This document shows, in pieces, positions 56,732 to 64,000 of a DNA stretch of 64,000 nt (the stretch's first letter is position 1; each line of letters opens with the position of its first letter). The position numbers and the translations under genes are program-made. The stretch spans positions 2,396,231 to 2,460,230 of the forward strand of contig NZ_LNZA01000001.1 in the NCBI RefSeq assembly GCF_001468035.1, in the 5' to 3' direction. The notes beneath the pieces are model-generated. The model had not been told where the DNA came from and searched no databases. It saw only the letters and a program-made list of their open reading frames with translations. This DNA is from Legionella tucsonensis. GTDB taxonomy: Bacteria > Pseudomonadota > Gammaproteobacteria > Legionellales > Legionellaceae.

Positions 56732-57520
56732 CTAGGAGCGTCCGCCAAAAAGTTTGCTCAATGAAAGAGAAAAAGAAAATGGAGATGGATTAAAGTCATT
56801 TTTTTCTTCTGATTCATGTCTTGTTTCCTTCTCTTCCACATATTTTTCTTCTTTTTCTTTTTCATCTCTACTACGTAATGATGGTTTTGGTGTTGTAGTA
56901 AAAGGAGTCAATCGAGTGGGTTGGTTCTCTAGCTTCAGATTAGGGGCATATGCTTTAGGAAGTAAGTTTCTGCTAACCAGCTCTTTAATAAAAGTATCGC
57001 GAACAATTAATTCATTTTTATTAAGTGTTATCGTAAAATCATCCACCGGAACACCTTCTTTTTCCAAAGCAATTTTAAATTGTTCAAACGCCTTTTTCAG
57101 TGTCTGAATAAGCTCCCTCATTTCTTTTTCATCTAATAAAAGGCTGGGGTTAGGACGAATCGTTATTACCCCTCGTTTACTATCATGACTAAACAATAAA
57201 AACTCAGTCATTTCTTCCAGTTCAAATAAATCAATTGATAAGGAATCGTGTACTGTTAGTAGTCCGTCATCCGCGTACAAATCCAACGGGACACTATCAA
57301 CAATATCCTGTTTTTGCATACTCATGATGTTTTGCATAGGTGCTACGACTTGAATTTCAAGGCGCTCCTCACTACTTGAGCCACCACCTCCAGAGCCACC
57401 CGGCCCTTTGCACTTACACACCGGAAATTTGGCAGCCCTACACCTACTGCAAGGATTCTTTTCGATGAGGGCTTGTAGATCATCTTGTGCAACTTCGCGT
57501 ACTGGTTGTAAGTCGGGCAT
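56732..57520 (-). CDS. Hypothetical protein with N-terminal Cys cluster and charged tail
   Basis: 262 aa from the ATG at 57520 (a GTG at 57535 is also open). Residues ~24-37 carry four cysteines (C-S-R-C-R-A-A-K-F-P-V-C-K-C), a likely zinc knuckle, then a Gly/Ser linker. The middle (~55-175) looks alpha/beta with a coiled-coil-like helix. Residues ~205-245 are an E/K/R-rich segment, and the end is S-F-S-L-S-L-S-K-L-F. No family recognised; no signal or membrane segment. Confidence 0.72.
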   Translation of the reverse strand: MPDLQPVREVAQDDLQALIEKNPCSRCRAAKFPVCKCKGPGGSGGGGSSSEERLEIQVVAPMQNIMSMQKQDIVDSVPLDLYADDGLLTVHDSLSIDLFELEEMTEFLLFSHDSKRGVITIRPNPSLLLDEKEMRELIQTLKKAFEQFKIALEKEGVPVDDFTITLNKNELIVRDTFIKELVSRNLLPKAYAPNLKLENQPTRLTPFTTTPKPSLRSRDEKEKEEKYVEEKETRHESEEKNDFNPSPFSFSLSLSKLFGGRS

Positions 57521-57613
57521 ATTCCACCAAATCACTTATCATAATGTTCAGGAACTTATGATAGCAGCAGGGAAACATCCCTTTAAACATCGGTAACTAT
57601 TATTTACATTTTC

Positions 57614-57895
57614 TTAACCATTTACTTCCTCCATAGACACTACGGTTTCCGCCGCACCATGATTAAGAGCGCAGAAAGTACCTCTTTTTATTTCAAAAAT
57701 CCGATATAAGTTCAACGGTAATAATAACGAATGCAAAACAAAAATCGGGTAGAGTGTGCTCCCAAGAGCATAAAGAATAAATGCTACATTAGAGCAGATT
57801 GCGATAAGACGTAATGTCAAAATCCTTTTGACATAGAAAGTCGCTAAAACAAGACAACAGGCAACATAGCCAATAATTTCGATCGTTGATTCCAT
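57614..57895 (-). CDS. Small three-helix membrane protein
   Basis: 93 aa. Three hydrophobic helices (~5-22, 25-45, 50-68) with the pattern G-Y-V-A-C-x-L-V-L-A-T-F, L-R-L-I-A-I-C-S-N-V-A-F-I-L-Y and L-H-x-L-L-L-P-L-N-L-Y-R. In other proteobacteria this segment occurs in front of a cyclic-nucleotide-binding domain; here it stands alone with a short tail. A TTG at 57907 is open, but GGGAG lies 5 nt before the ATG at 57895. Confidence 0.78.
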   Translation of the reverse strand: MESTIEIIGYVACCLVLATFYVKRILTLRLIAICSNVAFILYALGSTLYPIFVLHSLLLPLNLYRIFEIKRGTFCALNHGAAETVVSMEEVNG

Positions 57896-58050
57896 TTCAA
57901 CTCCCAACTTTACAATCCATTCCTATTCAACATACACCTAGTATGCATGACTCGCAAGTAGCATTGATATTGGAACTTGATAAAACGAGGCAAAATATGA
58001 TTGTAAAATAAACAGTCAGAAGAAGGGAGTAGGATTCTACCGTTCTTTAA

Positions 58051-58368
58051 TTAATAACAGGACTCTTGTAACCAACAATGTCCATATCGATTACATACAC
58101 GAACAGTTTGGCACTCAGGATAGTAATAATTGTCGTAGTAGTAAGGTGCCCCAACAACAACACCAACACTAGAACCCCGCCAACCGCTACCCCAGCCACC
58201 ATAGTAACCACCGTGCCAACCGCCGCCATGATAATAGCCGCCATGCCAGCCGCCACCATGATAATAACCACCATGCCAGCCGCCATGTGTAAAACTCGCT
58301 CCAGCAACCAATAGACCGAGAGCAAAAACTGCAGTACGTAGGATACTACTTATAGAATTTCTGCTCAT
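58051..58368 (-). CDS. Secreted Gly/His/Tyr-rich repeat protein
   Basis: 105 aa. Signal peptide 1-~27 (L-G-L-L-V-A-G-A-S-F). Residues ~28-60 are three to four copies of G-G-W-H-G-G-Y-Y-H-G, followed by a Tyr-rich stretch and a C-terminal part with four Cys (C-Q-T-V-R-V-C, C-W-L-Q-E-S-C). His/Gly repeats could bind metal ions; this is inference. An overlapping frame with long hydrophobic repeats is a shadow of this one. Confidence 0.8.
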   Translation of the reverse strand: MSRNSISSILRTAVFALGLLVAGASFTHGGWHGGYYHGGGWHGGYYHGGGWHGGYYGGWGSGWRGSSVGVVVGAPYYYDNYYYPECQTVRVCNRYGHCWLQESCY

Positions 58369-58457
58369 AATATTTCCTGTTTTCTAATACTTATAAGCTT
58401 AATTATAACGTAAATTCGCTTCAAAAATAGTAGGATTGCCAATTTTTTGTCACCTAA

Positions 58458-58480
58458 AATCAGCATTTGAAATACATCTA
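58458..58480. promoter_or_regulatory. NsrR-type operator upstream of nsrR
   Basis: The left half AATCAGCATTT matches 8 of 11 bases and the right half AAATACATCTA 9 of 11 bases of the enterobacterial NsrR inverted repeat (AAGATGCATTT, one base, AAATGCATCTT). It ends 44 bp before the nsrR start, suggesting autoregulation. It could also act on the divergent Gly/His-rich gene. Confidence 0.6.
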
Positions 58481-58524
58481 ATAAAAAGAAATAATAAGTT
58501 TCTATTTCATGTTTAGGGTACTTA

Positions 58525-59001
58525 ATGCAGTTGACTCAATTTACTGATTATTCATTACGCGCTTTAATTTATATTGCGATAAAAAAAAATACATGCACCA
58601 TTAATGACATTGCTACAGCTTATGCTATTTCACACAATCATCTAATAAAAATAATCCATAATTTATCTAAATTAGGAATTATTAAAACAATTAGAGGAAA
58701 AAATGGCGGCATTATCCTGGCTGAAAATCCCGCAGAAATTAACCTCAAAGCACTTGTTTTAAAGCTTGAGCCCCACTTTGATTTAGTACCCTGTTTTAAT
58801 AAAGAAGCAAATTGTTGCATCGCCCCAACCTGTAAATTACGAAAAATTCTCATTGATGCACAAAGTGCCTTTTTCACGATTTTGGAACAATTTAGCTTGG
58901 CAGATATTATTCAAAACAAAGTGGAACTCTACTCATTACTCAATCTTACTCATAAAGGCGAAAAGCTCGATGCACAAAATAAAAATCAAACGAATTTATG
59001 A
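58525..59001 (+). CDS. nsrR: Rrf2-family nitric-oxide-sensing repressor NsrR
   Basis: 158 aa. Winged-helix N-terminus [16 protein letters not shown] and the recognition region I-S-H-N-H-L-x-K-I-I-H-N-L; wing R-G-K-N-G-G. The cluster-binding region has C90, C97/C98 and C103, close to the NsrR ligands. Its Fe-S cluster is lost on NO binding, which derepresses targets. A matching operator lies upstream, and the truncated haemoglobin and bd oxidase follow. Confidence 0.93.
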   Translation: MQLTQFTDYSLRALIYIAIKKNTCTINDIATAYAISHNHLIKIIHNLSKLGIIKTIRGKNGGIILAENPAEINLKALVLKLEPHFDLVPCFNKEANCCIAPTCKLRKILIDAQSAFFTILEQFSLADIIQNKVELYSLLNLTHKGEKLDAQNKNQTNL

Positions 59002-59178
59002 AAAACCTGATTCCTCAGACGGCTATAGAATATTGGTAGACAGGTTATGGCCTCGCGGAGTGAACAGAGAGACAGCGTTAAAGATGTAAAACATAGTAAC
59101 GCTCAGGCCTTACTTGAGTTAATTCATGCAGGAAAAATAATCAGATTTAGTACTATTTTAAAGTTGTATTTAAAATGA
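58970..59178 (+). pseudogene. DUF488 (YeaO-like) gene remnant with internal deletion and frameshift
   Basis: The frame from the ATG at 58970 (inside the nsrR end) reads K-I-K-R-I-Y-E, then [14 protein letters not shown], the DUF488 N-terminus, and stops at 59087-59089. From 59098, in another frame, N-A-Q-A-L-L-E-L-I-H-A-G-K-I matches the C-terminal helix of the family up to a stop at 59176-59178. DUF488 proteins are ~115-120 aa; about half is missing. It is dead. Confidence 0.8.
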
Positions 59179-59202
59179 AACTTTATTATCATAATTTCAT
59201 TT
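59173..59202. promoter_or_regulatory. Inverted repeat upstream of the truncated haemoglobin gene
   Basis: AAATGAAA (59173-59180) and TTTCATTT (59195-59202): 8-bp perfect arms 22 bp centre to centre, ending 21 bp before the ATG. It could be a regulator site controlling the haemoglobin-cydP unit. It is not a good NsrR match. Confidence 0.35.
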
Positions 59203-59223
59203 GTATCAGCAGATAGCAGTGAT

Positions 59224-59616
59224 ATGACTGAGCTGAATAAAACACATATCGAAAAGCTTGTGACTCATTTTTATCAAAAAGTACAAAAAGATGAGCTCCT
59301 TGGCCCAATTTTCAATGATGCAGCACAGGTTGATTGGGATGAACATATCCCCTTGCTTTGCCAGTTTTGGAATAGCATTATGTTGAAAACTAATGAGTAT
59401 CATGGTAATGCCTACCAAAAACATACCCTATTAAACCAACTCACCCAAATTGAGGAAGCACATTTTGCCCGTTGGCTTAATTTATTCCAAGAAGAAACGG
59501 TGAATCATTTGCCTATAGATGCTGCCAAAGAAATTTTTCAAAAGGCCTCATTCATCGCAAAATCTTTAAAGTATGGGATGTTAGGCCTAGAAAAAAGGGG
59601 TAAAGAACATGATTAA
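59224..59616 (+). CDS. Group III truncated haemoglobin
   Basis: 130 aa. The 2/2 globin fold with F-Y-x-K-V at helix B and the proximal His in H-T-L-L... after a short CD region; Y-H-G-N-A-Y-Q-K-H is the group III signature. A-R-W-L-x-L-F (helix G) also fits. Probably handles NO or O2 under nitrosative stress; it lies behind nsrR. The end overlaps cydP by 8 bp. Confidence 0.9.
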   Translation: MTELNKTHIEKLVTHFYQKVQKDELLGPIFNDAAQVDWDEHIPLLCQFWNSIMLKTNEYHGNAYQKHTLLNQLTQIEEAHFARWLNLFQEETVNHLPIDAAKEIFQKASFIAKSLKYGMLGLEKRGKEHD

Positions 59617-59782
59617 ACCACTGAGGCGTGATATCCTCATAACCTTAATTATTAAGTTTAGCTTATTGATTTTATTATGGATAATTTGCTTTAAGGATGT
59701 GGAAAGATCACACCAAAGCAATGAACAATGGCTGTTAGGTACCAGCCAACAAAAAGAATATCTTCTTTCTAAAGAAAAATAA
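59609..59782 (+). CDS. cydP: Small membrane protein, CydP-like cytochrome oxidase subunit
   Basis: 57 aa. One membrane helix (~8-28, L-I-T-L-I-I-K-F-S-L-L-I-L-L-W-I) after a basic start (K-P-L-R-R-D-I), then a polar tail. The pattern and its position just before cydA match the small subunits described as CydP. It overlaps the haemoglobin gene and has a GGGG..AAAG region upstream. Family recognition is from memory of the pattern. Confidence 0.68.
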   Translation: MIKPLRRDILITLIIKFSLLILLWIICFKDVERSHQSNEQWLLGTSQQKEYLLSKEK

Positions 59783-59789
59783 ACTAAGG

Positions 59790-59824
59790 AAATCCCCAGT
59801 ACACTCTTAAAAACTGGGGGATTT
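59790..59824 (+). terminator. Hairpin between cydP and cydA
   Basis: AAATCCCCAGT pairs with ACTGGGGGATTT, one bulged G, 12-nt loop. It has only a short T-run. It may partly terminate the haemoglobin-cydP transcript or protect the cydAB mRNA end. Confidence 0.6.
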
Positions 59825-59868
59825 AGCAAGGATTTTATCAATACAGTATATGACATGTGAGGTAAGCA

Positions 59869-61398
59869 ATGATTCCTGGTAGTGACCTGGTTGATCTTTC
59901 CCGTTTACAATTTGCTCTAACAGCGCTTTATCATTTCCTTTTTGTCCCGCTCACATTGGGCTTATCGCTCATTTTAGCGATTATGGAAACAATCTATGTT
60001 ATGACAGGCCACGATATTTGGCGACAGATGGTCAAATATTGGGGAATACTCTTTGGCATTAATTTCGTTTTAGGTGTTGCCACTGGGCTGACTATGGAGT
60101 TTCAATTTGGTACCAATTGGGCCTATTACTCCCATTATGTTGGCGATGTTTTTGGTGCTCCACTGGCTATTGAAGGACTTATGGCTTTCTTTTTAGAAGC
60201 CACTTTTGTCGGTTTATTTTTTTTCGGCTGGGAAAGATTAAGTCGCTTGCAACATATGTTTTGTACCTGGTTGCTTGCTTTAGGCACAAATCTTTCCGCA
60301 TTATGGATTTTGATTGCTAATGGTTGGATGCAAAATCCAGTTGGAGCGGAATTTAATTTCCATACGATGCGCATGGAAGTTACCGATTTTGTTGCAGTGA
60401 TGTTTAATCCGGTTGCTCAAGCCAAATTTGTTCATACTATTAGTGCTGGTTATGTCACAGGTTCAATTTTTGTCTTATCCATTAGTGCTTACTTTTTATT
60501 ACGCGGCAGAAACATCCACTTTGCCAAGCGCTCAATAACTGTAGCCGCAAGCTTTGGACTTGCATCTGCTCTAGCTGTAGTCGTATTAGGTGATGAAAGT
60601 GGCCATCTTGACAATAAAAATCAAAAAATGAAATTCGCAGCAATTGAAGCCATGTGGCATACGGAAAAGGCTCCTGCTGGCCTTACAGTTTTTGGTATTC
60701 CTAATGAAAAAACAATGAGAACTGATTATGCAGTAAACATTCCCTATGCGTTGGGATTAATTGCAACACGTTCATTCACGGAGCCCCTACAAGGTATTTC
60801 TGAATTGATCGATCAAGGAAAAGAGCGAATCAAAGATGGCATGCTTGCTTATGAAGCCTTAAGCCGATTACAAAAAAATCCTAATGACGAGCAAGCAAAA
60901 GCTGATTTTACTGCACACAATAAATATTTAGGTTACGGTCTGCTCTTAAAGAAATATACTGAAAACGTAGTTGATGCAACTGAAGAGCAAATTAACCAGG
61001 CAGCTCATGATCTAAAGCCTCGAGTCACTCCTTTATTTTTTTCATTCCGTATCATGGTCGCCTGCGGATTTTTCTTCGTTTTCTTATTTGCAACAGGCTT
61101 TTACTTATCGATGAAACGTAAATTACATACTACCCGTTGGTATTTGCATATTGCATTTTATGCATTACCATTGCCTTGGGTTGCTGCAGAGCTGGGCTGG
61201 ATAGTGGCAGAATATGGACGTCAACCCTGGGTAGTCCAGGATATCTTACCTACGGCGATGGGTACATCCAGCCTAAGCACTGCTCAAGTACTAACCTCAA
61301 TATCCGGATTCATCCTCTTTTATACAATTCTTGCCGTAGTTGAAGTGTTCTTGATGGTTAAGTACATCCGTCTTGGCCCTGATAATATGGCGCACTAG
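59869..61398 (+). CDS. cydA: Cytochrome bd ubiquinol oxidase subunit I
   Basis: 509 aa, nine helices. Haem ligands in L-T-A-L-Y-H-F-L-F-V-P (His19 equivalent) and the GWERL...W-Q/E regions. The Q-loop is the long (E. coli-like) type: R-I-K-D-G-M-L-A-Y-E-A-L and G-Y-G-L-L-L-K-K-Y-T follow. It oxidises ubiquinol and reduces O2 with high affinity and tolerates NO. GAGG lies upstream of the ATG. Confidence 0.96.
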   Translation: MIPGSDLVDLSRLQFALTALYHFLFVPLTLGLSLILAIMETIYVMTGHDIWRQMVKYWGILFGINFVLGVATGLTMEFQFGTNWAYYSHYVGDVFGAPLAIEGLMAFFLEATFVGLFFFGWERLSRLQHMFCTWLLALGTNLSALWILIANGWMQNPVGAEFNFHTMRMEVTDFVAVMFNPVAQAKFVHTISAGYVTGSIFVLSISAYFLLRGRNIHFAKRSITVAASFGLASALAVVVLGDESGHLDNKNQKMKFAAIEAMWHTEKAPAGLTVFGIPNEKTMRTDYAVNIPYALGLIATRSFTEPLQGISELIDQGKERIKDGMLAYEALSRLQKNPNDEQAKADFTAHNKYLGYGLLLKKYTENVVDATEEQINQAAHDLKPRVTPLFFSFRIMVACGFFFVFLFATGFYLSMKRKLHTTRWYLHIAFYALPLPWVAAELGWIVAEYGRQPWVVQDILPTAMGTSSLSTAQVLTSISGFILFYTILAVVEVFLMVKYIRLGPDNMAH

Positions 61399-61408
61399 GA
61401 GATTCATT

Positions 61409-62545
61409 ATGCCTTTGGATTATGAAATATTACGAATTATATGGTGGATCCTACTCGGTGTATTATTGATTGGTTTTGCGATCATGGATGGTTTTGACCT
61501 GGGTGTTGCTATGTGGCTGCCCTGGCTTGCAAAGAAAGATATAGAAAGACGTATACTAATTAATAGTATTGGCGCAACCTGGGAAGGAAATCAAGTCTGG
61601 TTTATTCTCGGTGGCGGCGCCATCTTTGCTGCCTGGCCAGCCTTATATGCGCTCTCTTTCTCAGGTTTTTATTTTGCGATGCTTCTGATTTTGTTGGCCC
61701 TAATCTTGCGTCCCGTTGGTTTTAAATACCGTTCAAAATTAGCGAATCCTCGGTGGCGTTCATTTTGGGATTATGCTTTATTTGTTGGTGGCTTTGTCCC
61801 CGCACTCATTTTTGGTGTTGCCATTGGCAATGTATTACAAGGAGTTCCTTTTTATTTTGATCAATATTTACGACCATTCTACACTGGCAGCTTTCTTGAT
61901 TTATTGAATCCTTTTGCCCTGCTGTGTGGTTTGTTGTCTGTGTTGATGCTTGCCATGCATGGCGCTTTTTTTCTTAACTTAAGAACCGAGGATCGCATCC
62001 AAAAACGAGCCAGAACTGCAGGAAAAATATCCGCTCTCCTGAGCATATTGATTTTTATAAGCGCTGGAATTTGGCTTCATTATGGTATTGATGGTTACAG
62101 TGTAACCGGAGTTTTAGCTCATAATGGCCCATCGAACCCACATTACAAGACGGCTATTCGACTTGCAAATGCTTGGTTTTTTAACTACCGCGAACTGCCC
62201 ATAACTTTATTTGCTCCAGGAATCGGCATTATTGCGGCATTATTAGCTTTCATAGTTGCAAAACATGTTAAGACAGCTTTTATTTGCAGCGCCCTTTCGG
62301 TTGCCGGCATTATCGCCACTGTAGGCGTCAGTATGTTTCCATTTATACTGCCTTCTTCGTCTAATCCTGAACAAAGCTTGCTGGTCTGGGATAGTTCCTC
62401 AAGTCAGTTAACTTTGTTTATCATGTTAGTAGCAACTGTTATTTTATTACCGCTAGTTTTGCTTTATACCGCTTGGGTTTATCATGTATTACGAGGAAAA
62501 ATAACAGAGCAAACAATTGCTAAAAATCAAGATACAGCTTATTAG
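61409..62545 (+). CDS. cydB: Cytochrome bd ubiquinol oxidase subunit II
   Basis: 378 aa. N-terminus W-W-I-L-L-G-V-L-L-I-G-F-A-I-M-D-G-F-D-L-G (Asp-containing, conserved near haem b595/d), N-S-I-G-A-T-W-E-G-N-Q-V-W, R-P-V-G-F-K-Y-R-S. The frame reaches 61373, but AGGAG precedes the ATG at 61409. 10 bp after cydA. Confidence 0.96.
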   Translation: MPLDYEILRIIWWILLGVLLIGFAIMDGFDLGVAMWLPWLAKKDIERRILINSIGATWEGNQVWFILGGGAIFAAWPALYALSFSGFYFAMLLILLALILRPVGFKYRSKLANPRWRSFWDYALFVGGFVPALIFGVAIGNVLQGVPFYFDQYLRPFYTGSFLDLLNPFALLCGLLSVLMLAMHGAFFLNLRTEDRIQKRARTAGKISALLSILIFISAGIWLHYGIDGYSVTGVLAHNGPSNPHYKTAIRLANAWFFNYRELPITLFAPGIGIIAALLAFIVAKHVKTAFICSALSVAGIIATVGVSMFPFILPSSSNPEQSLLVWDSSSSQLTLFIMLVATVILLPLVLLYTAWVYHVLRGKITEQTIAKNQDTAY

Positions 62546-62554
62546 GAGGTGATT

Positions 62555-62659
62555 ATGTGGTATTTTTCCTGGATATTAGGTACTGGTCTGGCTTGTTGTT
62601 TTGCCATCTTAAATGCAATGTGGCTTGAGCTGAACGACTCGAAAAATGAGTCAAAGTAA
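62555..62659 (+). CDS. cydX: Cytochrome bd small subunit CydX
   Basis: 34 aa. M-W-Y-F-S-W-I-L-G-T-G-L-A is the CydX/CbdX signature, followed by F-A-I-L-N-A-M-W-L-E. A single membrane helix needed for stability of the oxidase. AGGAGGT lies ~5 nt before the ATG; 9 bp after cydB. Too short for many gene finders. Confidence 0.95.
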   Translation: MWYFSWILGTGLACCFAILNAMWLELNDSKNESK

Positions 62660-62679
62660 ACCTGGTACTTATATCGTGT

Positions 62680-62703
62680 CCCGAGAAATAATATGCTCTC
62701 GGG
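62680..62703 (+). terminator. Terminator-like hairpin after cydX
   Basis: CCCGAGA, a 10-nt loop, then TCTCGGG and a T/C-rich tract. Lies between the cyd operon and the convergent L,D-transpeptidase gene. Confidence 0.65.
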
Positions 62704-62737
62704 CTTCTCTTCACTTCTTCAATAACATACGACAATC

Positions 62738-64000
62738 CTATAATCCTACCCAACGAATAAACTCATTATGTGCATTTAAATTAACTGATGAGTCTCCCTC
62801 AAAATAAACAGTGAAACTATTCGCAAGAGAATTGTCTCTGGCTAAATCACCATTGATTTTAACTGACTTGATTTTACCTAAATTGACAAATTGCATTTGC
62901 GTCTCATAATAACCACCTCGGACTACTTTGAGAACAGGTATTACAAAGCGAATGGCATTAATACCATCTTCTTGACCTGTACTCTCTGGATTGGTGTTAT
63001 GAGACAAATAAAAAAGTTCTCGTCCATTCAGTGCAATGTATTCCGCATTATTAATCTGTCGTCGTAGCATTCGCGTCAATGGTGCTGTGGTATGAAATAC
63101 TCGTTCATATGTATCTGCTGAAATGACTGTAACAGGTTTAGTTTCTGCCTGTTTGCTGCCTTTATATCCCTTACCTACAAATAAAATAGCATCACGTTGT
63201 TCATCAGTTGCAGTATCAGGTATTTGTATGGTCAAAGAATTCATATATTGAGATGTGGAAGTTTTATCACAATTTAAAAATTTTGATTTGGCAAACCATG
63301 CGTCACTAGGATAATAAATAACCAATAAAGATTTATCCTTTATGGTGTTAATGATTCCTTGGGAGTTCGCCAAAGGAAGTGCTGGACATCCCCAGCTTCG
63401 TCCAGGTCTTCCATATCTTTTAATAAAGCCTTCTTCTACATACCACCCAGAATGCATTACGATAGCTCTTCCCGATGCATTATCATTAAAATTACGATCC
63501 AAACCATCCAAACGCAATGAAAGACCATCTCGGCCATAATATGCCTGCTGTGTTTGATAAACTCCAATACTACTGGCTTTACTATTGTGTTTATTAGAAA
63601 AGAAATTGGTCAATAAAGCACCTGATTTGATACCATGCGACACGTAAGTATGAAACAATAATTTTTTTGCTTTTAAATCAAAAACCCAAAAACGCTTTTC
63701 ATTTGATGGTAAAGAATAATCGATAATCGTTAAAATATTATTATGATCCACATTATATTCAGTCGCACACTTTAGAGTAGTGAGTACCTTGTCAATCACT
63801 AACGGATTTAAGTGAGGAGCTTCATGAGTTAACAGCATCTTAATAACATTTAATGATTGGTCATTAATTTGTTCTGGCGCCGAAAACGGTGTGATTTCGC
63901 TGATGAAACGAATATCACTCTTAATTGCTTGTGTATGGGGAAACGCTAATGGCAATTGCGGAAAAGAGGTTACAGTTACTGCTAAAAATAATAGCAGGAG
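62738..64000 (-). CDS. Murein L,D-transpeptidase (YkuD_2 type), 5' end outside window
   Basis: At least 420 codons; the frame stays open to the window edge. The first visible residues L-L-L-L-F-L-A-V-T-V-T-S-F-P-Q are the core of a signal peptide, so the start lies just beyond. A TTG at 63955 would cut into it and is not the start. The catalytic motif H-S-G-W-Y-V then G-R-S-W-G-C-P-A-L gives His and Cys of the YkuD_2 family; the C-terminal ~160 residues are of unknown role. Periplasmic peptidoglycan cross-linking or lipoprotein linking is likely. Confidence 0.88.
   Translation of the reverse strand, partial: LLLLFLAVTVTSFPQLPLAFPHTQAIKSDIRFISEITPFSAPEQINDQSLNVIKMLLTHEAPHLNPLVIDKVLTTLKCATEYNVDHNNILTIIDYSLPSNEKRFWVFDLKAKKLLFHTYVSHGIKSGALLTNFFSNKHNSKASSIGVYQTQQAYYGRDGLSLRLDGLDRNFNDNASGRAIVMHSGWYVEEGFIKRYGRPGRSWGCPALPLANSQGIINTIKDKSLLVIYYPSDAWFAKSKFLNCDKTSTSQYMNSLTIQIPDTATDEQRDAILFVGKGYKGSKQAETKPVTVISADTYERVFHTTAPLTRMLRRQINNAEYIALNGRELFYLSHNTNPESTGQEDGINAIRFVIPVLKVVRGGYYETQMQFVNLGKIKSVKINGDLARDNSLANSFTVYFEGDSSVNLNAHNEFIRWVGL

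Noticed and set aside
58047-58325. Long frame of repeated Met/Ala/Val/Gly in the Gly/His-rich region
   Set aside because: A frame-shifted shadow of the repeat gene 58051-58368, which has the signal peptide and the sensible residue pattern.

Overview
The window looks like chromosomal DNA of a low-GC gammaproteobacterium of the family Legionellaceae. This rests on AT-rich codon use, an intact core set (hslVU, rpmE, deoB, comEC, the minor-pilin cluster) and several large lysine/glutamate-rich proteins that look like Dot/Icm-type effectors. A complete cyanophycin operon (synthetase, cyanophycinase, isoaspartyl peptidase) recalls the L. longbeachae side of the genus. The species assignment is inference; no marker gene such as 16S rRNA is present.

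Layout. 1-3.8 kb (minus): cyanophycin storage operon cphA-cphB-isoaspartyl peptidase, with two palindromes before it. 4.0-5.3 kb: small stress genes (PRC-barrel, CsbD) and an acetyltransferase. 5.6-8.6 kb (plus): an unusual protein in which a beta-lactamase fold that has lost its catalytic motifs is fused to DUF302, then a DUF4442 thioesterase-like protein and an orphan. 8.6-10.8 kb: a DipZ-type thiol-disulfide protein and a lone cyclic-nucleotide-binding domain. 10.9-16.0 kb (minus): a malonate decarboxylase operon mdcA-mdcCD-mdcE-mdcG-mdcB, in which the acyl carrier subunit is fused to the beta subunit and mdcH is missing. 16.4-28.8 kb: umuC, an outer-membrane barrel, a secreted eight-repeat propeller-like protein, a Rieske oxygenase, a VOC protein, periplasmic carbonic anhydrase, MFS and PhyH genes, a MITE-like hairpin element, and umuD divergent from dam. 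28.8-33.3 kb: a tandem MFS pair, malic enzyme, rpmE. 33.6-35.7 kb: a large protein with an Ulp1-like (clan CE) cysteine-protease signature, the best effector candidate. 35.8-47 kb: dps, two adjacent exonuclease III paralogues, wrbA, hslVU behind a sigma32-type promoter, a second tandem MFS pair with deoB, and a GT39 glycosyltransferase. 47.2-56.6 kb (plus): an effector-like orphan, a polysaccharide deacetylase, the minor-pilin operon fimT-pilV-pilW-pilX-pilE without pilY1, comEC and ada. 56.7-64 kb: two orphans, a Gly/His-rich secreted protein, then nsrR, a DUF488 pseudogene, truncated haemoglobin, cydP, cydA, cydB, cydX, and an L,D-transpeptidase cut by the window end.

The clearest functional groupings are nitrogen/carbon storage as cyanophycin, malonate use, translesion DNA synthesis (umuC and umuD split 10 kb apart), type IV pilus/DNA uptake (minor pilins next to comEC), and a nitric-oxide-tolerance and respiration block in which an NsrR gene with its own NsrR-like operator sits beside a haemoglobin and a cytochrome bd operon. 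No tRNA, rRNA, CRISPR array or complete insertion sequence was recognised.
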